A stretch of 64,000 nucleotides of DNA from Carnegiea gigantea (lineage: Eukaryota > Streptophyta > Magnoliopsida > Caryophyllales > Cactaceae): the NCBI GenBank assembly GCA_029747015.1, contig JAKOGI010000356.1:357001-421000 (forward strand), in the 5' to 3' direction. How positions within the stretch are numbered: position 1 is the first letter of the stretch; each line of letters starts with the position of its first letter. The notes beneath the pieces are model-generated. The model was given only the letters and a program-made list of their open reading frames with translations. It ran no database searches and had not been told where the DNA came from. Made by a program: the position numbers and the translations under genes. Below, one piece after another: positions 1 to 13,388 of the stretch.

Positions 1-551
1 TCCAAACGAACATAGATCTAAAATAACAAAACAAATCTTCCGCTTAAAAAAAACCTAATTGCTAGCACACTAGGTAAGGTAGGCATAGAGGTCGAAGGAA
101 TTGAGATAGCCATGGAGGGGGGTAAACAATGGCTACGGCCGTTGTAATTCCCTGATACTTATACCCTGTGGGACAGCGGGTACTCCCTAGGTTTGAACCC
201 TGGACCTTACGGTTACGGATACAAGGCGACCATCAAGCTCTCGAGCTCTTCTGAAATTCTTAGAGTCCTAGCTTGCTGACCAACACCCCCCGCCCCCAAA
301 AAAACCACTTAAAATATCCTTAAATAGTTTGTGAAAATTGATAAAAAGATATTTATTTGATGAGCACATGATTTTCACAAAAGCACAATCACAACCAAAA
401 TATTTATTTGATGAGTACATGAATTATCTCCCTCCATTACAAGAAATAAGCCTTGCATACCAAGCTGGAGACAAGAAAAGCATGACAATAGACAGTTACC
501 CTAGGGATACAAATTAGATACCGAGACTTGAGATGAAGATGGATCTTACCT
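1..551. other. Non-coding flank downstream of the ATG18f-like pseudogene
   Basis: No credible coding frame is seen. Around 190-210 there is GGTTTGAACCCTGG, which resembles a Pol III B-box, but no A-box or cloverleaf could be fitted. The rest is AT-rich sequence of unknown origin that may include the 3' untranslated and downstream part of the old ATG18f-like gene. Confidence 0.4.
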
Positions 552-1535
552 CTAATCAAATTCTTCACCTTCATCTTCAAACTGATTCTCCATTTTAAAG
601 GCTTCACTGTGATTATTTACAATCTTAGATGGGTCTCCATTTTCAAATGCTCCCTATTACTGTTATTTACAATCTGGAGCTGTGATATATTTTGAGCGAT
701 GTTGCTGGTATTTACAGAGCCCATAACGCTATCCTCAGGCTTAAAAGGATTGCCACCATAAGCCCAGCAACACTTTAGGGCATTGAACCCAAAGCAGAAG
801 GCTTGCCACCAGAGGACAAGCCTCGCGCATTAGCCAAGGCTTGTGATCCAAATCTCATATCTGAAGGAGGAATCCTAGGGCCAGGGAAAAGAAGCTTTGC
901 ATGAGCAACCCATATCCATCTAATGAAACTAAACAGGAAGATGCAACAGAGGCAGTAAATAATTTCCAGCACACTTTTCAACTAAAACTTTCGGTTTTAT
1001 TGAACATGGAAACTGAAAGCATAAACTACTAATTAGAGGGTCTCCATCGATCAATGGCACTAGTCATATGCTTTTAAAAGTCTTTATCTATTCAGAAAAT
1101 TGAATAATACAAGGACAGGACAAATACCTTGCCAGTTGAGATGTGGGATTGTCTAGATAATCAAAAACAGGAACCACATTTTTGGACCTGGCTTCTATCA
1201 TATGAGTGGGAATCTTCTCAATCCCAACCTCCCCTCCAGCATCTCCACCATCTAGTTTGATGACCTCAGTCATCATTGACTCAAAGTAAATCTGCAACAA
1301 TTAAAAGGGACAAAAGGGGCATCTGACCAGAGGACATGCATTTCATGAACAACTGCACAAGAAAATGCGTTTAACATACCTCAGATCTTGCCCAAAGTGC
1401 AACCTGTTCATGCATTTGCAATTCAGCCTCTGAAATATAAAAATGATGTCCTTCAGGGCTTATCTTTGATATGGCACTCGTGTACTTGCCGACATACGGA
1501 GTGGTACTTCTTATGCATATCCCTCCATGCCCCTT

Positions 1536-3449
1536 GTTTTAAAAGAAGCAAATCAATTAGGTAATTTCATTTTGCTGTTTAAAGGATGAATAAATCATCC
1601 TTATTTTGTTTAAAACCTGAAACTGCAGGGCATGGGTTAATTCCAGCAGCTAACCCGCTTTTGTGTGCTTAATTCATCAAGCATACTCAAGGTTTAAGTC
1701 TAATATTTTTCGATGGATTTGAAGTTCAAGAAGTCAGCTTTACAGCAAAACAAGTTTCATCCAATTTGGACTTCATTTGCCCATTCAAACTAGAAATTAA
1801 ACCCAAGGTGTCCAAACTGCCCAACCGGACCAGATTATGCACGGTTTTGGTTACTTCATAACTCAAGCTATATGATGGCTTAATTATACATTTTTGGAAT
1901 CCTCATGATGTCTACTTTCAGGTCCAAGCATTAATTTTCAATCATACCCACAAGAGGATGAGAGATCAAGGATTTTTCCCAAACCGGTCAGATTAAGCTC
2001 TAATCTGCGCGGTAAAATGTTTAAGTCTAAATACCTTACTTAAACATGTCATAACCTTGATTTCTTTGTTGAGAGGGGGTTATACACATCCCAAAGTTAC
2101 CCCCATGGCCTGAAAATACAATCATACTCCCTTTTCATAAGCTTAAAATTTGCTACAAAATCGGCCAGAATCTGTCCCTAGGCCCGGTTCAGCACAACTC
2201 GGCCTTCTTTGGAGCTTCAGCCGAATTCTTCACTTGCAAAGCTGATTGGCACGCTTCTCAAGGCTTGGCACACGTCCCTAGGCTATCTCAAGATAGGGTG
2301 GTGCCTTGAAATGCTCAGCCAATGAAGAACAAGAAGCCATCTTTTGGTCTCTTGCGTGTGATTGGCTAGCCGTAAAGTAACACTTGCTTTTCAGCTATCC
2401 AATGGAAATTCAGCAAATCTTCAGCATGTTTTAGCTTTGATTATGTGTAAATAATTGTATAATAAGTATTAGTATTGTTTTACTTCATGTTTAGAATGTA
2501 TTAGATTCATTTAAACAAGCTTGTACTTAGTTTAGCACAAATCAGATTGTATTAGTGCTTAATACCTTTCCTAGCTAGTAAGGAAAGCTAGAGGTGTATG
2601 CTAGTGTGTGTGCTTGCTACGCTTAGGTCTATTTAAAGCATCACACGGCCCCCTTGAATATCATCTTCCAACTTTGAATGAAAATCAGTTTTGAGAGCTT
2701 GTAGCTTTCATGCCTTAGTGCAACTCAAATACTCAACTTGCTTATCCTTAAGTAGGCCGATTAAGGTGGTGATCAAATGAAGTCTTAAACTTGATTAAGT
2801 GGTAATATCTGCATCTTAATCATAGTTTAAGTGCCCTAAACTTGAGTTTGGTGGTGTTTCTGTATCCATTCTTCAAGTTTAGTTCTATCACATTTGGTGT
2901 TTATACTCAAGGATTCAAAGAGAGTTAAAGTGAGTTTGCTAGCTTTAATTTTGAGTTAGTAAATCTTAACTTGCTTCTCTCCCACTTTCTCTCATTTACA
3001 AACCACTCACATATCCATCCTTATGCTTATTCAAGGCTTAGACTACCTCTAATAGTATAACTTCCATCACAAACCCCAAACCATACTCAAGCATGCAAAA
3101 GTGAGAAACATGGTACCACGAACCAGAAAAGTGGCACGGCCTACTCGTGCCTAAAGCCACGACCGTGCCACACCTATTTCGTGTGGTTTTCACTTGGTTG
3201 CTTCATAATCTTGGTAGCTTGTAACTTGGTTCCATTCATCCCTTGTGATATACATCAAATTACATCAAACTCCCTTTTGATTTTCACTTAGAATCCCTGA
3301 TTCCAAGTTCAATTCTCCCTCACATGTTTGTTACCTCACAACTAACATATTATGTGCCACTTTCCCTTGCTTTTCCTTGATTGTATTCTTCCTTGGTTTT
3401 AACCTTTCACTCTTCAATTGAGTCCTAACTAGGACGCTCGGGTTATGCA
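1536..3449. other. Long non-coding interval between ATG18f-like exons, with an LTR-like segment
   Basis: The upstream exon ends in IKKGN followed directly by TGA with no GT donor visible, which suggests foreign DNA interrupts the old exon-intron border. Around 2440-2700 there is a promoter-like stretch with TATTTAAAG near 2630 followed by a leader, as in LTR retrotransposon LTRs, and 3110-3180 is GC-richer with repeated GTGCCA/GGCACG words. ATCAATT occurs at both edges (1552-1558 and 3449-3455) but is too short to define the element. No coding frame is seen. Confidence 0.35.
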
Positions 3450-6400
3450 TCAATTTCCCTTTTTGATCGCTTCGTTAAATACTTTGTTAGAGTCTGAACT
3501 TCCATTTTCACCATAGATATCAAAGTCATCTCCCTGTTTCCATCGGTTCTGACAAATATTCCATTTCTGCATAGCGTCAATTATTAATTTTGAATCACTC
3601 CCTGAAGGTGACGCAAAGGCAGCGCTTACTGCGGCTGTGCATGCTTCAGTGTCTAATCGAAGAGAGACTCGTAATGCATATTGAATCAAATAATCAGAAG
3701 GAAAGAAGACCAGTAGGTGGTACTTAGACTTCAAATCAATAGCATCAACATGCCAATTTTTGTCTTTGCATAGGTGGAAGACGGCGGCAGTAGCACCACA
3801 AAGAGAACTATTCTTCCCTGTTGCAACAGCCGCTGCACCATTCACGGTGCCGCTCCATCCACTGTTTCCATTTCGAATCCTGCTCACAACAGAGAGAGTA
3901 ACAGAGGACCAGATGTGAAAAGGGTCTGTTGGTTAAAAACAGGAGGTTTAGGCTGCGATCCACCTGCAGGATTCTTCATAGCATTCAACCCATCATTTCT
4001 AGAATCTGCAAATGGAAGATCCACAGCTCCACCAAAAGGAGAAATAGCAGAGAGATGGTTTGTGCCCCTGGAGGAACTTATCATGACCCAGCGGCTATCA
4101 TCACCGAAACTTATGTCTTGTAATCTGACACATGAGGAAAATAAGGAATATAATAATCAGGGAAAGATGAGAAAGAACCACCCCTTGCCAACATAGGCAA
4201 GTGCCCCATGGAGCCAGACGAAAGTTATAAGCTCACCGCATTGGTCAGACCACGTTGCAGTCTGTAAAGATGCACATAAGATCCACTGGAATCTGTCACA
4301 GAAGAACCAACAGGACATCCAGGCAATATACGGAAAACATTGATATTGTGCCCGTGAACTGAAGCTGTTACTAACAACACTCCACTAGGATCAATGGGGC
4401 TTTTGTGCGCTCTAAACTGAGTAACACAGTTTTACTGACAAAATCTTTTTCAATGACCTGATAATGGACAACAATCAGTTAGAAAGCAAAAAGCACAAAG
4501 CACTTGGTACATCAAGAAACCCACAGCAGCAGCAGCAGACCTATAGGACCAAGTGGTATCCAACATGCAAAATAGTATTGCATTTGTTACTTGGAAGATG
4601 AAGAACCCAGTAAGTGGGGAGTGGGGAGGAAAAAGGCTATAGCAATCAATCACAGCCAAGCCCGATAATGACCATAACCACGGTTTCTACATTAAGCTTC
4701 TAACATGCAGAAGTGCAGAACCATAAAAAGATGGACATATACAAAACAAAGCGAAGGAAAAGGTCCACACCATTCCAACATTACCCATGCTACAAGGACA
4801 GTGATTCACAACGCCATTAGATTTTCCTCCAATTACTCCAGATTGCAATGTGTGATTAGAATCAAGTAGCAGCTCAGAGGCAATAATGAGACAGCCTCTT
4901 GTACCCAATATTCCCCACGGTCACAATCCCAGCAGCAAGATGTTCGCCTGACTCCATTCCATAATGAGCTACACAGCTACCATTTGATGCAGTACGAGGA
5001 AAAGTTGCTGAAGGTGTTAGATGCTGTGGACTAACATAATCTGCATTTGAGACCTCTACTAAACTCCCACTATATGCCAGCCACCTGGAACCAAGGGCAA
5101 GAGGACCATAGCCCATTTCTCCAGAACCAGGACCACCAGGCACAACAGGGTTCGTGAGAATGGTATATTCCCTCTCCAAGGAAGCAGCATTAAATCAGTG
5201 CACCTAAAATGCCAGGACATTAATCTTGAGCCATATCTAGTGCAACATTGAGGAAATATTTTAAGATAAGCAAGCTTTCAAAACACAAACAGCAGAAATA
5301 CTGAGCTGCCTGAGAAACAGCCACAACTCAAGGACTGCACCTAACAGAATAAACAACTGATCTGAACTGCAGCATGTGAACATAAGAGTGTGAAGTTATA
5401 GAATAAAACTTAACAGATGAAATGCCATAGTAGCCATTCTGAAGAAGAGATCCATTAGTATCCGGAAGGCTTCCATTGCATGGAGCATTTATCCCCTCCT
5501 GAAGAAGAGATCCATCTGTACATACTGCTAGCAGAGGGCAACTATCAGAAAATTTATCCCCAGATCTCATGGTTGACAATGGGTTTGGCAGCATTTGCAA
5601 AAATGGAACAGGACCATCATGTCTGCAAACAAGATCAAGGATATTTTGCGCTTCCTCGACATCCCATACCTGAAAACCAGATCGATAACCCAATAGCAGC
5701 ACCCTTCGTATCATATCCCTCTCAAATTCCAACTTGTCAAACCCAGCCCAAAGGACCTTCTGTTATGAATATTGAAGGAATAATTACATGAATCAAGGAT
5801 CACAAAAGGAATAGAAGTATACAGCAAACTAATTTGAGAGGAAAAATTTCTCCACAGGACAATTAACAACTAGACAGGAATCTATGATGATGTACAAAAC
5901 CTGCCATCTGTCTGCTAGCAAAAGATGAAGGTAACCATAATCATTATTGCATGAAAAAGGTAGCTCGTGATTCCTTATGAAACAACAGTACCAAACAGAA
6001 AAGTTCAACGTTCATGTTGATTCAGTTCAATTTCATCTCATAATTAATAAGCAGAGAGTGTCTATAAAATTCTGAGAGCAAACTCAATTTCAAGTCACTA
6101 CTAAAAAGTCCTAAGCTTCTTGGTTGTTTTAGCGCTCATCTACAAATTTCAGAGCTCTCCTACAAATTGCAGGGCTCATTTATAAGTTTCAGTCTCTTAA
6201 AATATAAGCACTATTTCTAAAGGTTTTGAATATATGCTATAAATTCAGAGGTGCACTGAAAACTCCTGAGCTTCTATTCAGATTTCTAAGCGTATCCTAT
6301 TAAGTGGACGGAACCATCCTCTCACTGTTTGCTAATGCAAAGCCAGAACAATATTATTAATCGCATAGAAGAAAATATCATGCAGGGAAGAATCAGAGGG

Positions 6401-6653
6401 AACAAAAGGTCATATAGAAAATAGGGGGAAAGAATACAAGTATAACGCAAAATCACAAAGCATATAGCAAATGACTGCCAAAGTTACAGAAATGTACACT
6501 CATGTATTAACATAAACTTCAATGAACAAGCATACATAGTCCAAAGAAAATAGCCAGATATAAATATGTTGCCCGGTTTATAAGACACCAAATCTTAGCA
6601 GATTTCAAATGCCACAATGAGGAAAACTTATGATTCATCATGGCATCAACGCA

Positions 6654-7027
6654 GCATGTCGTAGAGAAGGAAAGATATGGAAACAAAAGTTATGTCTGCA
6701 TTAATTCACAACGTGGACAATGCATTACTCTGCACCCAATTGCAGTCCGATAGCCAACCAAGTCACAACTATTCGTATATTAAATTTTTTATATATAGAA
6801 AAAGCATTTCTCATATAAGCTCATGTTACCTACATAGCATGTCTTAGAGAAGAAAAAAGATGGGAACAAAAGCTGTGTCAGATGTAATTTATAACCAGGA
6901 CAATGCATTACTCTGCACTTAATCGCAATCCAATAGTCGACAAAGTTACAAGACCCACAACTATTCATATATTAAATTTTTTTTATATAGAGAAGGCATT
7001 TCTCCTATAAAATCATGTCACCTACAT
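6654..7027. repeat. Tandem duplication, two units of about 183 bp, in ATG18 intron 1
   Basis: The units start with GCATGTCGTAGAGAAGG at 6654 and GCATGTCTTAGAGAAG at 6837. They share the same order of landmarks (GGACAATGCATTACTCTGCAC, CAACTATTC, ATTAAATTTTTT, GCATTTCTC, CATGT.ACCTACATA). The second unit is clearly diverged, so the duplication is not recent. Confidence 0.75.
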
Positions 7028-7299
7028 ACTTGAGCAAGCGCCATTGCCAGATTGAAGCACCAAGCACACCAGAAACGGCCCCCACCCATCCCTGCATCTT
7101 TCTTGTCTGCCCAAGGGAGCCCAATTAATCTCGTTATTTTAATTCTAGAATTAGGATACTCCAGAAACAATCTTTTATATAACCATGATAAAAACCTGTT
7201 TGTGCCAACATCAATTCTTCTAAAAATACAAATAATGCACTAGTTGGATTTTCCCATTGGCATCACCAAACCCTTTTCCAACCTCCTGAAACAATGCGT

Positions 7300-8580
7300 T
7301 TGTTCTTTTTTGCGACAAGATGTAGCTGTAAGCTGTAAGAAAATGCAAGGAGATGTAAGAAACTGAAAGGAGTTATAAGAAGTGTAAAGAAGCTATAAGA
7401 AGATGTAAGAAAACGTAAGAAGCTATAAAAAGCTGTAAGAATGGATATAAGCAGCTGTTGAATTATTAAATAGTTGTATAAATATATTTTCAAATATATA
7501 TGCATAATTGTTGGTCTTTAATGTGTGATTTGCAAAATAAATTATTTCATAAAAGCAAATTACGTGTCATACATCAATGATATTTATAAAATTAATTTTA
7601 TACCACCACTAAACAAATTATTTTTTAACATTATAAATTTTGTTTTTCTAAAGTTATTGTTTAGGATAAGCAATGATATTGAAATAACATAATTAATGAA
7701 AATAAACCTTTAAACAAGTTAATTAATACCAATAAAATAAAATCAAACCGCGAATTTATAGAACCAAATATGTTTTACACTTGATGTGGTTTTTTTCATT
7801 AGCATTAGTTCCACCTTCCTATAAACAAATAAAAAATAATTTTATTATTCTACATGAAACAGGCATAACAATTGCAGCAAAGGACCCAAATGTGAATGGT
7901 TCACCCAACATTCAATTGTACAACATCAACCAAATTGTTATGAATAAACTTAGGGATGAAATAGCTACAAATAGTTTCGTCACTTATAGTTTGAATAGTT
8001 TCATATATGATTTACATAGAAACTCAAACACGAATACAATTTTTATATTATAATTTTAAAAGCATGTTAACTTATTTCCTCTATAACAGTGGCATATATG
8101 ATTCTCCTTTTCCTATAAAATATTTTCACAAAATCCTTTTTTATGGGTCTCTTGGAATCAACATCTCTACATGTAGAGGTAAGGTTGCCTACATCTAGAT
8201 CTCCCCAAATCTTGCGAAAGCGGGAACCACACTGGGAGGTGGTGCTGTTGTAATGGCATATATGATTCACGTTGAAATTCAAATATAATTCACATCATTA
8301 AATTTTGTTTTTGAGTTTATAGAAACATTATGTTCATAAAAACATATACAGGTTTTTCATATTGTTAATATATAAAAAACATATACATATTCGTATAAAT
8401 ATGAGAAAAAAATAAATGACAAGTTGAATGTTATTAATAAAATATAAAGAAATGTAAGAAGATGTAAAAAAATATAAAGAGATGTAAGACAATGTAAGAA
8501 GCTAAAATAAATTTATCAAACATGTAAAGAGTTGTAAGGTGTAAAGAAACTGTAAGGAGATGCAAGTTGTAAACTAAACA
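7300..8580. repeat. AT-rich segment framed by TGTAAG-rich blocks (possible non-autonomous element)
   Basis: Blocks at about 7325-7445 and 8445-8575 are built from degenerate repeats of TGTAAGA/GCTATAAG. Between them lies about 1 kb of very AT-rich DNA. The outer ends (GCGTTTGTTC on the left, AAACTAAACAC on the right) are weakly inverted. No transposase and no clear target duplication are visible. This may be a MITE with subterminal repeats, or simply decayed repetitive sequence. Confidence 0.35.
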
Positions 8581-10941
8581 CTCACTATCATGAAAAAGAT
8601 CAGGGCCAATATCTTTTCATTATTAAACAACCAACGAAGCAAGGCCAACTTGGCAATGACCACCTGAAATTCATCAAGAGTTCAATGATAGCATTGGGCT
8701 CAACTCTCAAGGTCAAAGGGAGTATATGAACATACAGGAGTCAGTACTTATCGCAATGCGCTAGGAGCCTAGGACAAAAAGAGTAGGGGGAATCAATGTG
8801 AATTTTTTTCACATACATAACTTTGTGACAGACATGACTTTGTGACAAAAATCCTTGCAGACACAAATAAGATAAACATATCGCAACATGAAAAGCAAAA
8901 ACTTGATGATACTTGGAAAACTGGAACTGTTTGGATAACAAGGGTGGCCTTAACACCAACATTGAGGGGCTCCTATCCTCCCCCTCCCCCCCCCCCCCCC
9001 GTTTTTCTTTGTGTCTTTTGTTCCTTTTTTTTTTGGTGGAGGGGATCCCCATGACAGAAAGGAAAGATGAATAACTTGAACTCTTCAAAAGTAAAGGGAT
9101 GGAAACCTCAAAACTGCTTGGATGCTGTAGGCAGCTTTCAGGCCTTTATTTATTAGTAGCCAGCAGTCGCAGCCAAGATGTTGTCCACATGTGCAATCTA
9201 CCCACATTGACAGGGATCCCACCATTATTTCAACAAAATGTGGACATTTGCTCTAGGCATTAAATGTCCAAGGAAATGGCCGTCGCTCCACCTTTGAAAA
9301 GAGATCGAATCTGCCCAGAGTCATTACCTCCTCAATCTAACTAATTACGAATCCACTTGTTATTAGACATCTAAAAGCATCCATGTTTCCGGAAAATGCA
9401 AACCATGGAAAATCATGGGATGGCTCGCATGCTACAAGAATAGAAATCATGTGAAGGTTAAACTTCTAACTAAGAAGTGTGCAAGCCAAAGTCCAGCTTT
9501 GAATGCACAATAATGCACCCTTTCTCTTCATGTGGATGACCCAATGAGTCTAATCCAAACCATAAAGCTTCATAGCAGAGAGTACATCTTAAGCAGAATA
9601 AGCCCCAGTGACAATGACAAACGTTTGAATGCTTCAATACTCCACTTTGCCAGCAAAAATGTTGGCACAAAAGGCCACACATATACAGTGCAACTGAACT
9701 GATAATAAAAATACCCTGAGTGGGAATATGCAACTGCAAACTCTTTCTCCATCTTTTCCTTTTTGAGACGGGAGGCCAATCAGCAATTTATAGCATATTG
9801 AATTTATGACACTTTAGGCACTAATAAGGACAACGGGCACAACAGCCACGGGACAACATCGAATATTGCATGTATCTGATCATACTCCCGTTATATACTT
9901 TCTTGATATGACATTTCATGATAAGTACCAAACCTACTAGCCCTTCAAACTATGCAATGAACCGAAATTGGAAACATATAAGAACTGCTAAACTTCAATA
10001 GTTAGAAGTACCCAGTGAGTTTTGCTGTCTGCCACTTCAAAAGAAACAATTCGACATTCAGTGTTCAATGCTCGCACCAGCCCATATCTTACTCATAAAC
10101 TTCCACAACCATCCCAATCCCATTGATACACAAGATTTGTTCTTTGCCACCATATATCTGGAATATCAACTAATCAAGCAGCATAGGCTTACAAATGTCA
10201 GAATTACTCCCATTTCATAGATTCATAGCCTTCCTCACCATACATTGCACCTCATCTCATCCAGAAAAACGATGCCATGGGATGCATTTGTCAAACAACA
10301 AATTCAACAGTTCAGCATTATCGATCAATAATGTGAGCTGGGTTGCCAATGAATACAGACAACCACCACACAATAATCTCACCCCTACAAGATAAACAAG
10401 CCCCATAAATGTCTCTGGCCATTATTAGAGCTCAAAATAGTCATCCATTTACCTAATTACGATATATATTTTTGAATGACGGACAACTACCAAGGTAAAT
10501 ACAGACCGTTAATTTAAACCCCACATTAAAATTATAAATAAATACCATCCAAATGGAAATGGTAAAGAAAAGTTTCTTTCATTAGCTCTGTCCACAAAAT
10601 GCAGTCAACAGAACATAAGCAACTTCATTTCGTTCAGCTAAACTGATATACACAATCAATAGAATGAGTCTTCATTGAATTTAACACAGATACAAGACCA
10701 ACCCGATTCCAACACCAAAAAAAACCCCCAAAAATCCCATCTTAAACCCAAAATCAGCCTGAATTAGTACCTGATCATAGCGGGCATCTTCGTCTCCATC
10801 TACAATGGAGGAAGCTGCGGACCTTACAGTGGAGGCAACACTAGAAGCTCCAGATGAAACAATCCCGAAGTAACTGGACAAGGCCCGGAAAGAGCTCGGG
10901 ATGAACCCGTTAGCCCGCTGTTTCTGCCCATCATTCCTCAT

Positions 10942-12428
10942 TTCTTAAGCCCAATTCGCCAAAATCAAACACATGAACCCTAATTTCACAAATTCCCTAT
11001 TTTCAAAAACCCCTTAAAATCCCACAAACCTAAAAGTAAAATTAATCAAATACACAGAAAACGATTCTCTCAAATCCATCAGAAATACTGCGTTACAAAA
11101 ACAGAAACAAATGATAAAACCTAAAAGTAAAACTGATTGAAACTGGCGTACAAAACCTGATTTTGCGAAATAATCTTGACAGGTTTTTCTGGGTATATGA
11201 ACAAACTAAACAATTCCGAATAGAAATTTACATTTTTTTACAATCAAACAAGAGAAAATATTCCAACTGAACTCTAATAAATTAAACTGATTTTTTTTTT
11301 GGGTTGTTTTACAATCGAATCCAAATAAAATGATTTTCGATGATCATAGATGCCTACATTCGAAGCGATGAACTTCATCGGAGAGGGAAGACTCTAGAGA
11401 GAGAAAGAGTGAGGCAGAAGAGAGAGAGAAAGAAAGGTGATGATCGGATAATGAAGAAAGACAAAAAGAGCACTAAATCATAATTTTGAAATGCAAAAAC
11501 TGTCAATGAGGAAGGTTTGTAGCGCTCAACAACAGAGAAGAATCCAATCGAAAAAAAAAAAAAAAACAAAAACAAAAGAGAAGAAAAATGAAAAGCTACC
11601 CCGCGTCCATTCATTCTCGGATGTGTTCACTAAAATTAGGTATTTTAGGCGTTTAGTAACTGTTAGCTGTTTTATTAATTGTTAAGAGTTTTACTATCGT
11701 GACTCATTAGTAGTTAATTGTTGGTTGTTCAACTAACGATTTAAAATAAATACATTTGGTAAATGTAACTGTTGAAATAACATAGTTATGTAAAATGAAT
11801 AAAAATGGCACAATAAATAAAGGTTTTTAATAAATAAAAAGAAGAATTTTGTAATTTATAATACAACCACTAGGTAGATGTTCTTAAAAATTACTTTCAT
11901 TAGCTTTTGAAAAACACTACATAAACCTCTAATAACTACATCATGCACAGCTTCATCGAACACTTTTAAGTAGTGATCCATAGTATTTTGATCACTACAA
12001 ACCACTAACCTCTACTCCAACCTCTATTCAGCTCGATTTCATTTGGTCGATATTTATCTCCGTCATGACAATTCTGTCGGTATTTTTCGCCATTAAATAG
12101 TTTAGTTGACATCTTTCACCATCAAAATAATTTCAGCAATTTGGATCAGAACTTGATTATCAGATTGAAAAGATTAAACTAAGCTCAGGTCCAAGTTTTG
12201 AGCTCAATATTCCTTTATTTTGTGATTAGAATCATTCTCCCATGAAAATTTCAGGGGAAATTAGTATAAAACAACTCCCTTGTTATGTTAAGGTTAGAAA
12301 TGAGCATTCTTGCATGAAAATTTCAAGTAAATGTATGTAAAACAACTACCTTGTTGTGTTAAGGTTAGAAATGAGCACAAAGTTTACAGGTCGTGAAGGG
12401 GAGAAGGTGAATATCTTGCACATTACAC
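10942..12428. other. Upstream region of the ATG18f-like gene (copy A), no genes
   Basis: This holds the old 5' leader and promoter of the pseudogene, with a GA-rich tract at 11390-11460 typical of plant leaders. The same sequence recurs at 41447-42890 in the duplicated block, diverged but collinear. No coding frame is supported. Confidence 0.6.
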
Positions 12429-13080
12429 GTGCAAATCAGGGGCAATTTGATGTACCAAAGTGCAACTGAGGGTGGACATTATGTAACCTATGAGGTTAAC
12501 AAGCAGACACATGCAGAATATACCGAAAATGCATCTGTTTACTGCCAAAGAATTCTCTACTGCTCACCAAGGAAGGATTTTGGGTTGTTCTACAAGAAGG
12601 GTGAAAAGTCTACTTTGCTGGGGTTTACTAATCACAGTGATGATTATTTAGGAAACCAAAATGACAGAAGAACTTCTTCTGGTTATGTGTTGATGTCTGG
12701 TGCATGGGTTGTTTCATGGCTTCGAGAAAGTAGCCAAGTACAAAGGTTGTGTTCGTTGTTTGGCAACTCACCTTGGCAAGCCATCAGATTGACAAAAATT
12801 CTTAACAAGAGTTCAATGCAAGCAAGAAAGAGCTGCTATATTTTTTCCTGACAACAATTCAACCATCAGTTTGTTTGAGAACGTAACCCTGTGCTACACG
12901 AACCAAACATATTGACCTTAAGTACTATTTTTTGGGAGATCTCTACAAACATGGAATGATTGAGTTGAATACTCACGAAGTGAGCATCAGTTGGCAGATG
13001 TATTCGCAAAACCTCTTAGAGTTCTTCATTTTGGCAGAAGATTTAAGCTGAAGCACAAAAGCTTTTAGTTTGTGCGAGAT
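12429..13080 (+). pseudogene. Copia RNase H fragment (dead)
   Basis: A stretch of degraded Ty1-copia RNase H is readable on the plus strand: RILYCSPRKDFGLFYKKG, LLGFTNHSDDYLGNQNDR, TSSGYVLMSGAWVVSW, then WQAIRLTKIL and, in a shifted frame with stops, the remnant of the QLADVFAK-like C-terminal end near 12990-13020. No LTRs, integrase or reverse transcriptase adjoin it. In copy B the equivalent position (42900) breaks off into unrelated sequence, so B has lost it or A gained it. Confidence 0.7.
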
Positions 13081-13388
13081 CAGAGATGGTTGGGTATGCT
13101 TTTGTAGTGGTGATTTCTCAACACCGTTTCGTCTGTGTGTAAAGCCTCATGCTAGAGGCACAAACAACTTCACTTACATATCAGCATAGACCACAACATA
13201 CTTATCAAAAAGTGTTATCTAAAAAAATTGACAAATATTAAAACGTAGCCAACCTCATTATCGATAGAGGAAGTACATAAATTCGTACATATTACATAAA
13301 CCACAAATGCGTGGGTTCGATACAGAGAACTTAGAGGCACAACAACATCATCAGGTTTGGCATTGCCACTGCATTTGAATACCTGGTC

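Larger units (their letters stand above)
5757..10770 (-). other. Intron 1 of the ATG18f-like pseudogene
   Basis: The interval runs from a good donor (CAG/GTACTA at 10771/10770) to the acceptor before VLWAGFDK at 5756. It is five kilobases of AT-rich non-coding sequence. It includes a 183-bp tandem duplication, a segment framed by TGTAAG-rich blocks and a C-run near 8980-9000. Short open frames here have no family resemblance and are judged to be chance. Confidence 0.6.
552..10941 (-). pseudogene. Decayed ATG18f-like autophagy gene (WD40 PROPPIN with BCAS3 domain)
   Basis: Plant ATG18f/g/h proteins are beta-propellers that bind phosphoinositides and act in autophagosome formation, with a C-terminal BCAS3 domain. 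Recognisable exons, read on the minus strand: 10941-10771 (MRNDGQKQRANGFIPSSFRA start), 5756-about 5302 (VLWAGFDKLEFERD, LLLGYRSGFQVWDVEEA), 5203-4771 (LEREYTILTNP, GYGPLALGSRWLAYSG), 4457-4237 (LLVTASVHGHNINVFRI), 4124-3450 (QDISFGDDSRWVM, SRGTNHLSAISPFGG, SRIRNGNSGW, NICQ), 1534-1380 (HHFYISEAELQMHEQ), 1291-1128 (GIEKIPTHMIEARSK), about 940-552 (ending ENQFEDEGEEFD, stop). Breaks: TGA at 5330-5328 where the family has Arg, TGA at 5197-5195 where it has Cys (VHCFDAA), frameshifts near 4880, 4418, 3902, 780 and 660, and loss of five codons (SALCF) near 4400. An exon 1 copy lies at 41271-41446. Sequencing error is a less likely explanation for so many breaks. Confidence 0.85.

Noticed and set aside
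170..260. tRNA- or SINE-like B-box (GGTTTGAACCC)
   Set aside because: No A-box, cloverleaf or poly-A/T tail could be fitted.
1552..3455. ATCAATT pair as a target duplication of an inserted element
   Set aside because: The sequence between does not start and end with TG/CA or inverted repeats, and a 7-base match is likely by chance in AT-rich DNA.
3774..4196. 140-codon plus-strand frame
   Set aside because: It is the antisense shadow of ATG18f-like exon 5, whose minus-strand translation matches the family.
8741..9088. 115-codon minus-strand frame with a proline or glycine run
   Set aside because: The run comes from a C-homopolymer in an intron and nothing resembles a protein family.
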